Assembly (NCBI GenBank): GCA_007117525.1
Contig: SKGJ01000260.1
Location: forward strand, 1 to 13,646
Length of the DNA: 13,646 nucleotides
Reading direction: 5' to 3'
Source: Alkalimonas sp.
Lineage (GTDB): Bacteria > Pseudomonadota > Gammaproteobacteria > Enterobacterales > Alteromonadaceae
In this document: positions 7,471-13,646 of the stretch, in pieces
Position numbering within the stretch: the first letter of the stretch is position 1
Layout of the letters: each line of letters opens with the position of its first letter
The notes under the pieces: model-generated
What the model was told of the DNA's origin: nothing
Databases searched by the model: none
The model's input: only the letters and a program-made list of their open reading frames with translations
Made by a program: the position numbers and the translations under genes

Positions 7471-8728
7471 AGGGTTGTTCGGCAGTGGATTGAGGTTTAC
7501 AGCCTTTCAGGCCGTAATAGGCGATGTAGATATAGCATAGCAGCGGCAGCAGGAAGGCTTGCTGCACACCGATTGTATCGGCCAGTACCCCTTGCAATAA
7601 CGGCAGCACGGCACCACCGACAATGGCCAGACACAAAATGCCTGAGCCCTGACTGGTGTGTTGCTTCAAGCCGTGGATCGCCAAGCTAAAAATGGTGGGG
7701 AACATGATGGAGTTGCACAGCCCCACCAACAACAAGGACCACATGGCCAGTTTGCCTTCGCTTAGAATGGTGAGGGCCAGCAACAGCACGGCACAGACCG
7801 CATTAAAGGCCAGGGCTTTACCGGCATTAATTTTTTGCATGGCAGCGGCGCCGATAAAGCGGCCTAACATGGCGCCACCAAAATACCAGGCAATGTAATG
7901 GGCTGCCTGCGCTTCGCTCATGCCACCAATGTGCGGCATGGTCAGGTAACTAACCAAAAAGCTACCAATCCCAACTTCGGCACCGACATAGACAAAGATA
8001 CCAACGGCGCCAAGCACCAAATGGCGGTACTGCCAGGCAGAGCCTTGCAAATGCATCGGGTTGCTGCGGTCTTTCTGTCCCAGCTTGGGCAGTTTAATCC
8101 AGGCAAAAATAATGGCCAGCACGATCAAGGACGCTGCCAGCAGCAAATAGGGCAGTTGCACCGAGGTCGGCGAGACCTGAGCATCGGCAGAGACATCCAT
8201 GCCGGAGAAAATGAGCCAGGCTCCAAAGAAAGGCGCCACAGTGGTGCCCAGGGAGTTAAAGGCCTGGGTCATGGTCAGGCGTGATGAGGCGGTTTCTGGC
8301 CGGCCCAGCACACTGACGTAGGGGTTGGCCGCTACCTGCAAAATGGTGATGCCCGAAGCCAGCACAAAAAGAGCGAACAAAAACAGCCCATAGACCTGAA
8401 TCGCAGCAGCCGGATAAAACAACAAACAACCGGCACCGGCTATCAACAAGCCGGTGACAATGCCGGACTGATAGCCAATGCGCCCAACCAACATGCCGGC
8501 AGGTACCGACACCACGAAATAGGCACCAAAAAAGCAAAACTGCACCAGCATGGCCTGGGTGTAGCTGAGATCAAACAACAACTGCAGATACGGGATCAAA
8601 ATGTCATTGAGGCAGGTAATAAAGCCCCAGATAAAAAATAACGATGTGAGTGATGTCAGTGCAAAACGCAGGTTGCCCGGCTGTTTTGACTGCTCAGCCT
8701 CAGTAACCATTACCGGTGCTGTGGCCAT
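7469..8728 (-). CDS. FHS-family sugar:H+ symporter, glucose/galactose (GluP/FucP) type
   Basis: A 419-residue inner-membrane major facilitator protein with about 12 hydrophobic segments. Family signatures are [18 protein letters not shown] (31-48), [12 protein letters not shown] (131-142) and [16 protein letters not shown] (151-166), typical of fucose/glucose/galactose permeases. The most likely substrate is glucose released by the GH3 enzyme encoded immediately downstream. Start choice: the open frame extends to a TTG at 8749, but the ATG at 8728 is preceded by a strong AGGGGG site (8734-8739) at ideal spacing, while the TTG has none; I use 8728. The promoter and operator are in the divergent region to the right, leaving a leader of about 140 bases. 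Exact sugar specificity (glucose, galactose, fucose) cannot be fixed from sequence; context favours glucose. Confidence 0.9.
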   Translation of the reverse strand: MATAPVMVTEAEQSKQPGNLRFALTSLTSLFFIWGFITCLNDILIPYLQLLFDLSYTQAMLVQFCFFGAYFVVSVPAGMLVGRIGYQSGIVTGLLIAGAGCLLFYPAAAIQVYGLFLFALFVLASGITILQVAANPYVSVLGRPETASSRLTMTQAFNSLGTTVAPFFGAWLIFSGMDVSADAQVSPTSVQLPYLLLAASLIVLAIIFAWIKLPKLGQKDRSNPMHLQGSAWQYRHLVLGAVGIFVYVGAEVGIGSFLVSYLTMPHIGGMSEAQAAHYIAWYFGGAMLGRFIGAAAMQKINAGKALAFNAVCAVLLLALTILSEGKLAMWSLLLVGLCNSIMFPTIFSLAIHGLKQHTSQGSGILCLAIVGGAVLPLLQGVLADTIGVQQAFLLPLLCYIYIAYYGLKGCKPQSTAEQP

Positions 8729-8733
8729 AAGTT

Positions 8734-8739
8734 CCCCCT
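8734..8739 (-). promoter_or_regulatory. Ribosome-binding site fixing the permease start
   Basis: AGGGGG on the minus strand, five bases before the ATG at 8728. It lies inside the longer open frame that begins at TTG 8749, and so argues for the shorter 419-residue protein. Confidence 0.8.
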
Positions 8740-8755
8740 GTTTGGACAATATTCT

Positions 8756-8783
8756 CCCCGCCTGGCAACGCGGTACCGCGGGG
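8756..8783 (-). other. GC-rich hairpin in the permease mRNA leader
   Basis: CCCCGC (8756-8761) pairs with GCGGGG (8778-8783), and inside this lies a self-complementary 12-mer CGCGGTACCGCG (8769-8780). The two structures are mutually exclusive in part. No T-run follows on the minus strand, so it is not a standard terminator. It ends 17 bases before the ribosome-binding site and could influence mRNA stability or translation; this is inference. Confidence 0.4.
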
Positions 8784-8829
8784 ATTATTGACGGTCTTGT
8801 TGTTCTGAGCCGTCTGCTGCTGAAAGCAT

Positions 8830-8858
8830 TTGACGCTGAACAAATGACCGACTAGACT
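8830..8858 (+). promoter_or_regulatory. Candidate sigma-70 promoter for GH1-GPH-LacI
   Basis: TTGACG (8830-8835) and TAGACT (8853-8858) are separated by 17 bases on the plus strand, matching consensus at five and four of six positions. The predicted start is near 8865, inside the operator at 8861-8876, leaving a leader of about 90 bases before the GH1 ATG. Confidence 0.55.
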
Positions 8859-8860
8859 GA

Positions 8861-8876
8861 ATGTAAGCGCTTTCAT
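8861..8876. promoter_or_regulatory. LacI-family operator between the divergent operons
   Basis: ATGTAAGCGCTTTCAT differs from the perfect palindrome at 4777-4792 by one base. It lies between the permease and GH1 genes and just downstream of the candidate -10 boxes of both divergent promoters, so one bound repressor would cover both predicted start sites. The regulator is most likely the LacI-family protein encoded at 11712-12719. Confidence 0.8.
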
Positions 8877-8903
8877 TTATAGCATAACTTCGGCTGATGG
8901 CAA
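8876..8903 (-). promoter_or_regulatory. Candidate sigma-70 promoter for permease-GH3
   Basis: On the minus strand TTGCCA (8898-8903) and TATAAA (8876-8881) are separated by 16 bases, each matching consensus at five of six positions. The predicted start, near 8868-8870, falls in the middle of the operator. This is the best promoter candidate in the window. Confidence 0.6.
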
Positions 8904-8954
8904 TGCTTTTTGTTGATTTTTTTGCCACTGGCCCCCAAGACCGAAGCATAAATT

Positions 8955-10304
8955 ATGACCAAAATTACGCTGGCTGATACCTCGCCCTTGCTGCAACCGG
9001 ACTTTGTGTTTGGCGTTGCAACCGCTGCTTTTCAGATAGAAGGCGCCGCCGACAGCCGCCTGCCCACCATTTGGGATACCTTTTGTGCTCAGCCTGGCCG
9101 GATCCGAGATGGCTCCGATGGCCTAGTGGCTTGCGATCATGTCAATCGCTGGCAAGAGGACATCGAGTTGATTGCCAGTTTAGGGGTGGATGCCTATCGT
9201 TTTTCCGTGTCCTGGGCCCGGGTGCTGCATCAGGACGGCTCGGTCAACCAGCAGGGGATGGATTTTTATCTGCAGCTGCTGGATGCGCTGCAGGCACGCA
9301 ACATCAAAGCCTTTGTCACTTTGTATCATTGGGATTTGCCCGAGCATATTCAGCAGCAGGGCGGCTGGCTCAACCGGGATACCGCCTGGCTGTTTCAACA
9401 GTACGCCGACCAGGTCAGCCGTGCTTTTGGCGATAAAGTCTATTCGTATGCGACCTTAAACGAGCCCTTTTGCAGCGCCTATCTGAGTTACGAAGCGGGC
9501 ATTCATGCCCCTGGTGTACAAAACCGGCGCCAGGGCCGTCAAGTGGCGCATCATTTGTTGCTGGCGCATGGCTTGGCTATGCAGGTGCTGCAACGCAACT
9601 GCCCAAGCGCGAAAAATGGCATTGTACTGAACTTCAGCCCTTGCTATCCAGCTTCGCCCAGCGCGGCCGATCAGCGCGCTGCAGCCATGGCCGATGCTTA
9701 TCACAACCAGTGGTACCTGCAGCCGTTGTTGCAAGGGCGTTATCCTGAGCTGCTTAATGAACTGCCAGAGAGCGATCAGCCGGATATCGAGCTCGGGGAC
9801 ATGGCGCTGATCGCTCAGCCACTGGATTACCTGGGCGTCAACTACTACACCCGCACTGTCTTTGCCGCCAACGAGGCGGGCTGGTTTCGGGATGTGCAAC
9901 CCGTACAGCCACCATTGACCGACATGGGCTGGGAGATTTTCCCGCAGGGGTTAACCGAAATTCTGACCAGTCTGCACCAAAAATACAGCTTACCCCCGGT
10001 GTACATTACCGAAAATGGCGCCGCCATGCCGGACCTGCTGCGCGATAACTGGGTGCAGGACAGCGAACGAGTGCGCTATTTTCAACAGCATTTGCAGGCT
10101 GTCGAACAGGCTATCGTGGAAGGCGTTCCGGTGCAGGGCTACTTTGCTTGGAGCCTGATGGACAACTTTGAATGGGCCGAAGGCTATGCCAAGCGCTTTG
10201 GTATTGTTTATGTCGACTACTCAACGCAACAACGGGTGCTTAAAGACAGCGGTCTGGCCTTGCAGCAGCTGTTCAGGTATAAACAAGAACGCGCAAAGCG
10301 CTAA
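8955..10304 (+). CDS. GH1 family beta-glucosidase (cytoplasmic)
   Basis: A 449-residue glycoside hydrolase family 1 enzyme of typical full length. FVFGVATAAFQIEG (17-30) is the N-terminal family signature. The acid/base Glu170 is in TLNEP and the nucleophile Glu353 in YITENG. YHWDLPE (124-130) and SLMDNFEWAEGY (400-411) supply the glucose-binding site. There is no signal peptide, so it works in the cytoplasm, hydrolysing cellobiose, laminaribiose or other beta-glucosides that arrive through the adjacent GPH symporter. It is first in a plus-strand unit, 15 bases upstream of that symporter. The ribosome-binding site is weak (GAAG, 8943-8946 region), unlike the strong ones of its neighbours. Family is clear; substrate linkage and phospho- versus non-phospho use are inferred. 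No PTS genes are present, favouring non-phosphorylated substrates. Confidence 0.95.
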   Translation: MTKITLADTSPLLQPDFVFGVATAAFQIEGAADSRLPTIWDTFCAQPGRIRDGSDGLVACDHVNRWQEDIELIASLGVDAYRFSVSWARVLHQDGSVNQQGMDFYLQLLDALQARNIKAFVTLYHWDLPEHIQQQGGWLNRDTAWLFQQYADQVSRAFGDKVYSYATLNEPFCSAYLSYEAGIHAPGVQNRRQGRQVAHHLLLAHGLAMQVLQRNCPSAKNGIVLNFSPCYPASPSAADQRAAAMADAYHNQWYLQPLLQGRYPELLNELPESDQPDIELGDMALIAQPLDYLGVNYYTRTVFAANEAGWFRDVQPVQPPLTDMGWEIFPQGLTEILTSLHQKYSLPPVYITENGAAMPDLLRDNWVQDSERVRYFQQHLQAVEQAIVEGVPVQGYFAWSLMDNFEWAEGYAKRFGIVYVDYSTQQRVLKDSGLALQQLFRYKQERAKR

Positions 10305-10319
10305 GGGCAGGGGCAGGTG

Positions 10320-11663
10320 ATGCTAAGCAAACGGGAAAAAGTGGCCTATGGCCTCGGCGATACCGCCAGCAACATTATTTTCCAGACGGTGATGTTGTTT
10401 CTCACCTTCTTTTACACCGATATTTTTGGCATTTCGCCGGCGGTGGTTGGCAGTATGTTTCTGCTGGTACGCATTATCGATGCCGTCACCGATCCGCTGA
10501 TGGGGGCGCTGGCCGATCGCACCAACAGCCGCCATGGCCATTACCGGCCTTATTTGCTCTGGCTGGCGCTGCCGTTTGCTTTTGTCAGTGTGCTGGCCTT
10601 TACCACTCCTGATTTTAGCGACCAGGGCAAGGTGATTTATGCCTTTATCAGCTACACCTTGCTGATGCTGGCTTACACCGCCATCAACATTCCTTACTCG
10701 GCCCTGGGTGGGGTGCTGACCAAGGATCCGGATGAGCGGGTCTCGGTGCAGTCCTACCGTTTTGTGTTTGGCATGCTCGGTGGCTTGCTGGTCACCGCCT
10801 GCACCATTCCAATGGTCAATTGGCTGGGTCAGGGCGATGCAGCCCGCGGTTACCAACTGACGATGCTGTTGATGAGCATCCTGGGCATGGCGCTGTTTTT
10901 GTTGTGCTTCCTCGGGACTAAAGAGCGAGTCCAGCCGCCAAAAGATCAGCAGCTGAAATTCTTTTCCAGCCTCAGGCAGCTCTGGCAAAACGAAGCCTGG
11001 CGGGTGTTGTGTGTGGCCGCTGTGGTGCTGTTAACAGGCATGGTGCTGCGCAGTACCCTGGCGATTTACTACGTGAAGTATTACCTGGGGCGGGAAGACT
11101 GGATCACCTGGTTTATCACCCTGGGCATGATTGGCAACATTTTAGGCTGTGCCAGCGCCCAGTTTGTCAGCGCCCGCATCGATAAGGTCCGTGCCTACAT
11201 GGGATTGCAGTGCATTGCTGCCGTGATTTGTTTGCTCAGCTTTTTTGTGGGGCCTGATCAGGCGGTGCTGGCCTTCGGTTTTTACTTTGTCTGGTGCTTT
11301 TTCCTGCAAATGGCGACCCCGATGCTCTGGGCCAAGATGGCCGATACCGTGGATTACGGCCATTGGAAAACCGGCCAGCGCATTACCGGCCTGGTCTACT
11401 CGTCGATTATTTTCTTTATTAAACTGGGACTGGCGCTTGGCGGTGCTCTGGCGGGTTGGCTGCTGGCATTTTATCAGTACCAGCCCAATGTAGTGCAAAC
11501 CGAAAGTACCGCGCAGGGCATTTTGTGGTCCTTTACGGTCTGGCCCGCAGTCGCCTCTTTGTTGGTCGCAGCCGTGATGACTCGCTACATCCTGACCCGC
11601 GACAAGGTGCAGCAGGTTGCCAACGAGTTGCAACAGCGTCAGTCCGAAGCGGGTGCTTCTTGA
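10320..11663 (+). CDS. GPH-family sugar:cation symporter
   Basis: A 447-residue inner-membrane transporter of the glycoside-pentoside-hexuronide family (MelB-like), with about 12 hydrophobic helices. The N-terminus has the family pattern YGLGDTASNI (10-19). The helix II signature carries Asp54 and Asp58 in DAVTDPLMG, which align with the cation-binding Asp55 and Asp59 of MelB, so cation coupling is probably intact. RHGHYRPYLL follows in the first cytoplasmic loop. Start: the open frame can begin at GTG 10317, but AGGGG (10309-10313) is better spaced for the ATG at 10320. It follows GH1 by 15 bases, so it probably imports the beta-linked di- or oligosaccharide that GH1 cleaves. The exact sugar and ion are not determined by the sequence. 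Confidence 0.9.
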   Translation: MLSKREKVAYGLGDTASNIIFQTVMLFLTFFYTDIFGISPAVVGSMFLLVRIIDAVTDPLMGALADRTNSRHGHYRPYLLWLALPFAFVSVLAFTTPDFSDQGKVIYAFISYTLLMLAYTAINIPYSALGGVLTKDPDERVSVQSYRFVFGMLGGLLVTACTIPMVNWLGQGDAARGYQLTMLLMSILGMALFLLCFLGTKERVQPPKDQQLKFFSSLRQLWQNEAWRVLCVAAVVLLTGMVLRSTLAIYYVKYYLGREDWITWFITLGMIGNILGCASAQFVSARIDKVRAYMGLQCIAAVICLLSFFVGPDQAVLAFGFYFVWCFFLQMATPMLWAKMADTVDYGHWKTGQRITGLVYSSIIFFIKLGLALGGALAGWLLAFYQYQPNVVQTESTAQGILWSFTVWPAVASLLVAAVMTRYILTRDKVQQVANELQQRQSEAGAS

Positions 11664-11698
11664 CAGAAGTTCCGTTAAAATTCAGCCATTAGAGAGCA

Positions 11699-11713
11699 AT
11701 GAAAGCGCATTAT
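11699..11713. promoter_or_regulatory. Possible degenerate LacI-family operator overlapping the regulator's start codon
   Basis: ATGAAAGCGC (11699-11708) is identical to one strand of the operator at 8861-8876 for ten bases (read on the minus strand there); the other arm is imperfect (ATTAT). It lies directly at the start codon of the LacI gene, where binding could give autoregulation. It may instead be a chance match near the translation start. Confidence 0.35.
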
Positions 11714-12719
11714 GCCAACCATTTATGAAGTGTCTAAACTGGCCGGTGTGTCACTGGCCACCGTGTCCCGGGTGATGAACAACACCAGCCCGGTGCGGGA
11801 ATCGACCCGGAAAAAAGTGGAGGCCGCCATGGCGGAGCTGGGGTATCGGCCCAACTCCATTGCGCGCTCTCTGGCATCCAATCGCTCCGACAGCATTGGC
11901 ATTCTGGTTTCTGAGCTGCATGGTCCTTTTTACGGTGCCATGATCAGCAGCATTGAAGCCGAGTTTCGCACGGCCGGTAAACACGTTATCATCGCCGCCG
12001 GCCACAGCGAAGAGGCCACCGAGCGCGATGGCATTGAGTTTTTGCTAAGCCGCAATTGCGATGCCTTGATCCTGCATGTGGAAGCCGTGTCCGATGAGTA
12101 TCTGGTGCAATTAAAAGCCAAGGAAATTCCTTTTGTGCTGATTAACCGCCAGGTGCCGGCGCTGCAGCCGCAGTGCATCAGCTTAAACAACAAGCTGGGG
12201 GGCTATCTGGCGACGCAGCTGTTGTTGCGGCAAGGGCACCGGCAGCTGGGCTACATCTCCGGCCCCTTGTGGAAAACCGATGCGCAGGATCGTTATCGGG
12301 GCCACCAGCTGGCCCTGCAAGAAGCTGGCCTTGACTGGGATCCAAAGCGGCTGTTCGAAGGGGATTACCACGAAGATGGCGGCAGTGCCGGTATTCGTTA
12401 CTTTTTGCAGCAAGGCATCCCGTTAACAGCACTGATCTGCGCCAACGATGAAATGGCTTCCGGCGCCATGACCGAAGCACGAGAGCAGGGGCTCTTTATT
12501 CCGCAGCAGCTGTCGATTATCGGCTTCGATAACGTCATGCTGAGCCATTACACCTACCCCAAACTGTCGACCATCGATTACCCCATTGCCGCCATGGGCC
12601 AAATGGCGGCCCGCTGGGTGCTAAAAGAAGTGTACCAACAAAAACAACCCGAGTTGCAGTTGGTGTTCGAGCCCCGGTTGATTGAGCGTGACTCTTGTGT
12701 TGTGCTGCCACAGCCTTGA
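11712..12719 (+). CDS. LacI/GalR-family transcriptional regulator
   Basis: A 335-residue LacI-family regulator of standard length. The helix-turn-helix is at residues 3-23, with the recognition helix SLATVSR; Leu15-Ala16 correspond to specificity residues Tyr17-Gln18 of LacI. The hinge helix RPNSIARSLAS (46-56) follows. Residues from about 60 form the periplasmic-binding-protein-like effector domain, with typical segments SIGILVSEL, CANDEMASGAM and IIGFDN. It lies 48 bases after the GPH symporter on the same strand and probably shares its transcript. The operators at 4777 and 8861 are the natural targets, making it the local repressor of the locus, released by a beta-glucoside or glucose-derived inducer (inference). 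The name BglR would suit by analogy with Shewanella beta-glucoside loci, but orthology was not tested. The ribosome-binding site is weak (GAAAG, 11701-11705). Confidence 0.93.
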   Translation: MPTIYEVSKLAGVSLATVSRVMNNTSPVRESTRKKVEAAMAELGYRPNSIARSLASNRSDSIGILVSELHGPFYGAMISSIEAEFRTAGKHVIIAAGHSEEATERDGIEFLLSRNCDALILHVEAVSDEYLVQLKAKEIPFVLINRQVPALQPQCISLNNKLGGYLATQLLLRQGHRQLGYISGPLWKTDAQDRYRGHQLALQEAGLDWDPKRLFEGDYHEDGGSAGIRYFLQQGIPLTALICANDEMASGAMTEAREQGLFIPQQLSIIGFDNVMLSHYTYPKLSTIDYPIAAMGQMAARWVLKEVYQQKQPELQLVFEPRLIERDSCVVLPQP

Positions 12720-12772
12720 TGATAAAGATATAGCTTGCAGTCTAAAAGCTAAGCAGTAAAAAAGGGTAGAGT

Positions 12773-13348
12773 GTGCTCAAAGTTTTTGTTGTTGTGTTGT
12801 CGATTTTGTTGCTAGCTGCTTGCGATAAGATGCAAGCGTTGACAGAAGCTGAGCAGGTAGAGCGGACCATTCGGCAGGAAGTCCGTCGCGATCTGCGCGG
12901 CTTGAATGCATTGACTGATGCGGCAGAGGCTACTGCTTACGATGGTTTTGCCTGGCGTCGTGGTGAGCCGCTGCAAATTCGTCAGCGCCAGGGCTCTGAG
13001 CTGGTGTTGCTGGAGCAGGCAGAAGCGGCGGATGTCATTGCTACCGCTGTAGCACAGCGTATTCCCAGCTTTAGTCTGGTGCGTTACCAGCAGGGCTGGT
13101 TGGTGGTGTTTGATACCTATGTTAGCCCACACTGCCAGGTGGTGTATGCCTATGCCTACCGGGGTGAGCTAGCCGATACCCCACTGTGCAACCAAGACAG
13201 CTTTGGTCAGCAAGCCAATGGCCAGTGTCAAAGCCCTATTGTTGGTGAGTGGCAGGTGTTTAAAGAGTGGTTCTTCGCCGAGTCCTTGTTGGCTGATGGC
13301 AACCCTGCTTGCCAGCAAGCGGCGGCAGACTTTGCCAACGCGCCCTGA
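12773..13348 (+). CDS. Unrecognised small lipoprotein
   Basis: A 191-residue protein I do not recognise. It starts with GTG, preceded by AAGGG (12762-12766) at good spacing. Residues 1-17 form a lipoprotein signal with lipobox LAAC (Cys17). The +2 residue is Asp18, which in enterobacteria retains lipoproteins in the inner membrane; whether the rule holds in this organism is not known. Residues 20-50 are charged and probably helical. The mature part holds four more cysteines (121, 139, 152, 180), enough for two disulfides, and the aromatic stretch YAYAY (125-129). It lies 53 bases after the LacI gene and converges on ppiC with 24 bases between. Nothing ties it to sugar use; it could be read through from the LacI transcript. 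Confidence 0.75.
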   Translation: MLKVFVVVLSILLLAACDKMQALTEAEQVERTIRQEVRRDLRGLNALTDAAEATAYDGFAWRRGEPLQIRQRQGSELVLLEQAEAADVIATAVAQRIPSFSLVRYQQGWLVVFDTYVSPHCQVVYAYAYRGELADTPLCNQDSFGQQANGQCQSPIVGEWQVFKEWFFAESLLADGNPACQQAAADFANAP

Positions 13349-13372
13349 CAAAGCAAGTTGCCAGACCCTGAC

Positions 13373-13646
13373 TTAACTGCGATACAGGGTTTTGATCAAG
13401 TGAAAACCAAATTGGGTTTTCACCGGGCCATGCACTTCCAACAGCGCTTTTTTAAAAACGACTTCATCAAAAGCGCGCACCATTTGGCCGGGGCGAAACT
13501 CACCCAAATCCCCACCTTTTTTAGGGGAAGGGCACAGGGAGTGCTTTTTGGCCAGTTGACCAAAGTCGGCCCCTTTGGCCAGTTGTTGTTTTAGCTTCTC
13601 GGCTTCGGCTTTGGTTTTGACCAGAATGTGCAAGGCGCAGGCTTTA
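13373..13646 (-). CDS. ppiC: PpiC-type peptidyl-prolyl cis-trans isomerase (parvulin), 5' end off the right edge
   Basis: Ninety-one codons of a minus-strand gene whose start is beyond the window. The visible sequence runs from [10 protein letters not shown] to HLIKTLYRS and covers nearly all of a single-domain parvulin (about 92-93 residues in Escherichia coli PpiC). Diagnostic motifs are [29 protein letters not shown] and TQFGFHLIK. Parvulins speed cis-trans isomerisation of prolyl bonds during folding. The stand-alone form without a signal peptide is normally cytoplasmic, though the missing first few residues cannot be checked. A TTG near 13633 could be mistaken for a start, but alignment with PpiC shows coding continues upstream. 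It is convergent with the lipoprotein gene and appears to be housekeeping, outside the sugar locus. Confidence 0.93.
   Translation of the reverse strand, partial: KACALHILVKTKAEAEKLKQQLAKGADFGQLAKKHSLCPSPKKGGDLGEFRPGQMVRAFDEVVFKKALLEVHGPVKTQFGFHLIKTLYRS

Noticed and set aside
8821..8833. TGAAAGCATTTGA upstream of the GH1 promoter, similar to an operator half
   Set aside because: Lacks the central CG and the second arm; too degenerate to call a second site.
10189..10200. AAGCGCTTT core inside the GH1 coding sequence, and AAAGCGCTAA at its stop codon (10295-10304)
   Set aside because: They match only the operator core. Both are explained by Lys-Arg codons, and neither has the outer arms of the palindrome.
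10323..10988. Long open frame on the minus strand opposite the GPH symporter (221 codons)
   Set aside because: Its protein is rich in Gln, His and Arg with no family motifs, and it lies wholly antisense to a clear transporter gene. A shadow frame.
11142..11633. Minus-strand open frame opposite the end of the GPH symporter (163 codons)
   Set aside because: Composition-driven antisense frame, no ribosome-binding site or recognisable domain.
11660..11681. TTGACA plus TAAAAT before the LacI gene as a promoter
   Set aside because: The hexamers are only 10 bases apart, too close for sigma-70, and no good -10 box lies at 16-18 bases.
12731..12751. Inverted repeat TAGCTT/AAGCTA after the LacI gene
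   Set aside because: Six A/T-rich pairs with a nine-base loop and no T-run on the plus strand; not a convincing terminator.
1..13646. tRNA, rRNA, insertion sequences, attachment sites, CRISPR arrays, phage or defence genes
   Set aside because: Looked for on both strands; no tandem spaced repeats, transposase motifs, integrase motifs or structural RNA signatures were seen.

Overview
The window looks like chromosomal DNA of an aerobic, aquatic gammaproteobacterium of the Alteromonadales type (Rheinheimera or Shewanella-like; genus not resolved). The grounds are the protein families: a Xanthomonas/Caulobacter-type TonB-dependent receptor with a tryptophan-halogenase-like protein and SapC, an ExoP-like GH3, FHS and GPH sugar symporters and a single-domain PpiC. 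It is a beta-glucan/beta-glucoside utilisation locus followed by two apparently unrelated genes.

Layout. (1) Positions 1-4692, minus strand: a TonB-dependent outer-membrane receptor is followed by a flavin-dependent halogenase homologue and the first codons of a SapC family gene that leaves the window. A hairpin with a short T-run lies between receptor and halogenase. (2) Positions 4898-8728, minus strand: an FHS-family (glucose/galactose-type) sugar permease is followed by a GH3 lipoprotein glycosidase, with the permease stop codon inside the GH3 ribosome-binding site. (3) Positions 8955-12719, plus strand: a cytoplasmic GH1 beta-glucosidase, a GPH-family sugar:cation symporter and a LacI-family regulator. 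(4) Positions 12773-13346: a small unrecognised lipoprotein, convergent with a PpiC parvulin that runs off the right edge.

Regulation. A 16-bp perfect palindrome (ATGTAAGCGCTTACAT, 4777-4792) lies upstream of the receptor. A one-mismatch copy (8861-8876) lies between the divergent permease/GH3 and GH1/GPH/LacI units. Both look like LacI-family operators. Candidate promoters can be drawn so that the 8861-8876 copy covers the predicted transcription starts of both divergent units, and the 4777-4792 copy covers the predicted receptor start. A degenerate copy overlaps the start codon of the LacI gene (11699-11713). The simplest reading is one local repressor controlling all three units.

Model (inference). 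Beta-glucan oligosaccharides enter through the receptor. The lipid-anchored GH3 trims them to glucose, taken up by the FHS permease. Disaccharides enter through the GPH symporter and are split by cytoplasmic GH1. The halogenase and SapC belong to this regulon by position, but their job in sugar uptake is unknown; this is the least explained part of the window. No endo-acting glucanase, tRNA, rRNA, insertion sequence or CRISPR array was found. The largest gaps between genes are about 205 and 226 bases, both regulatory.
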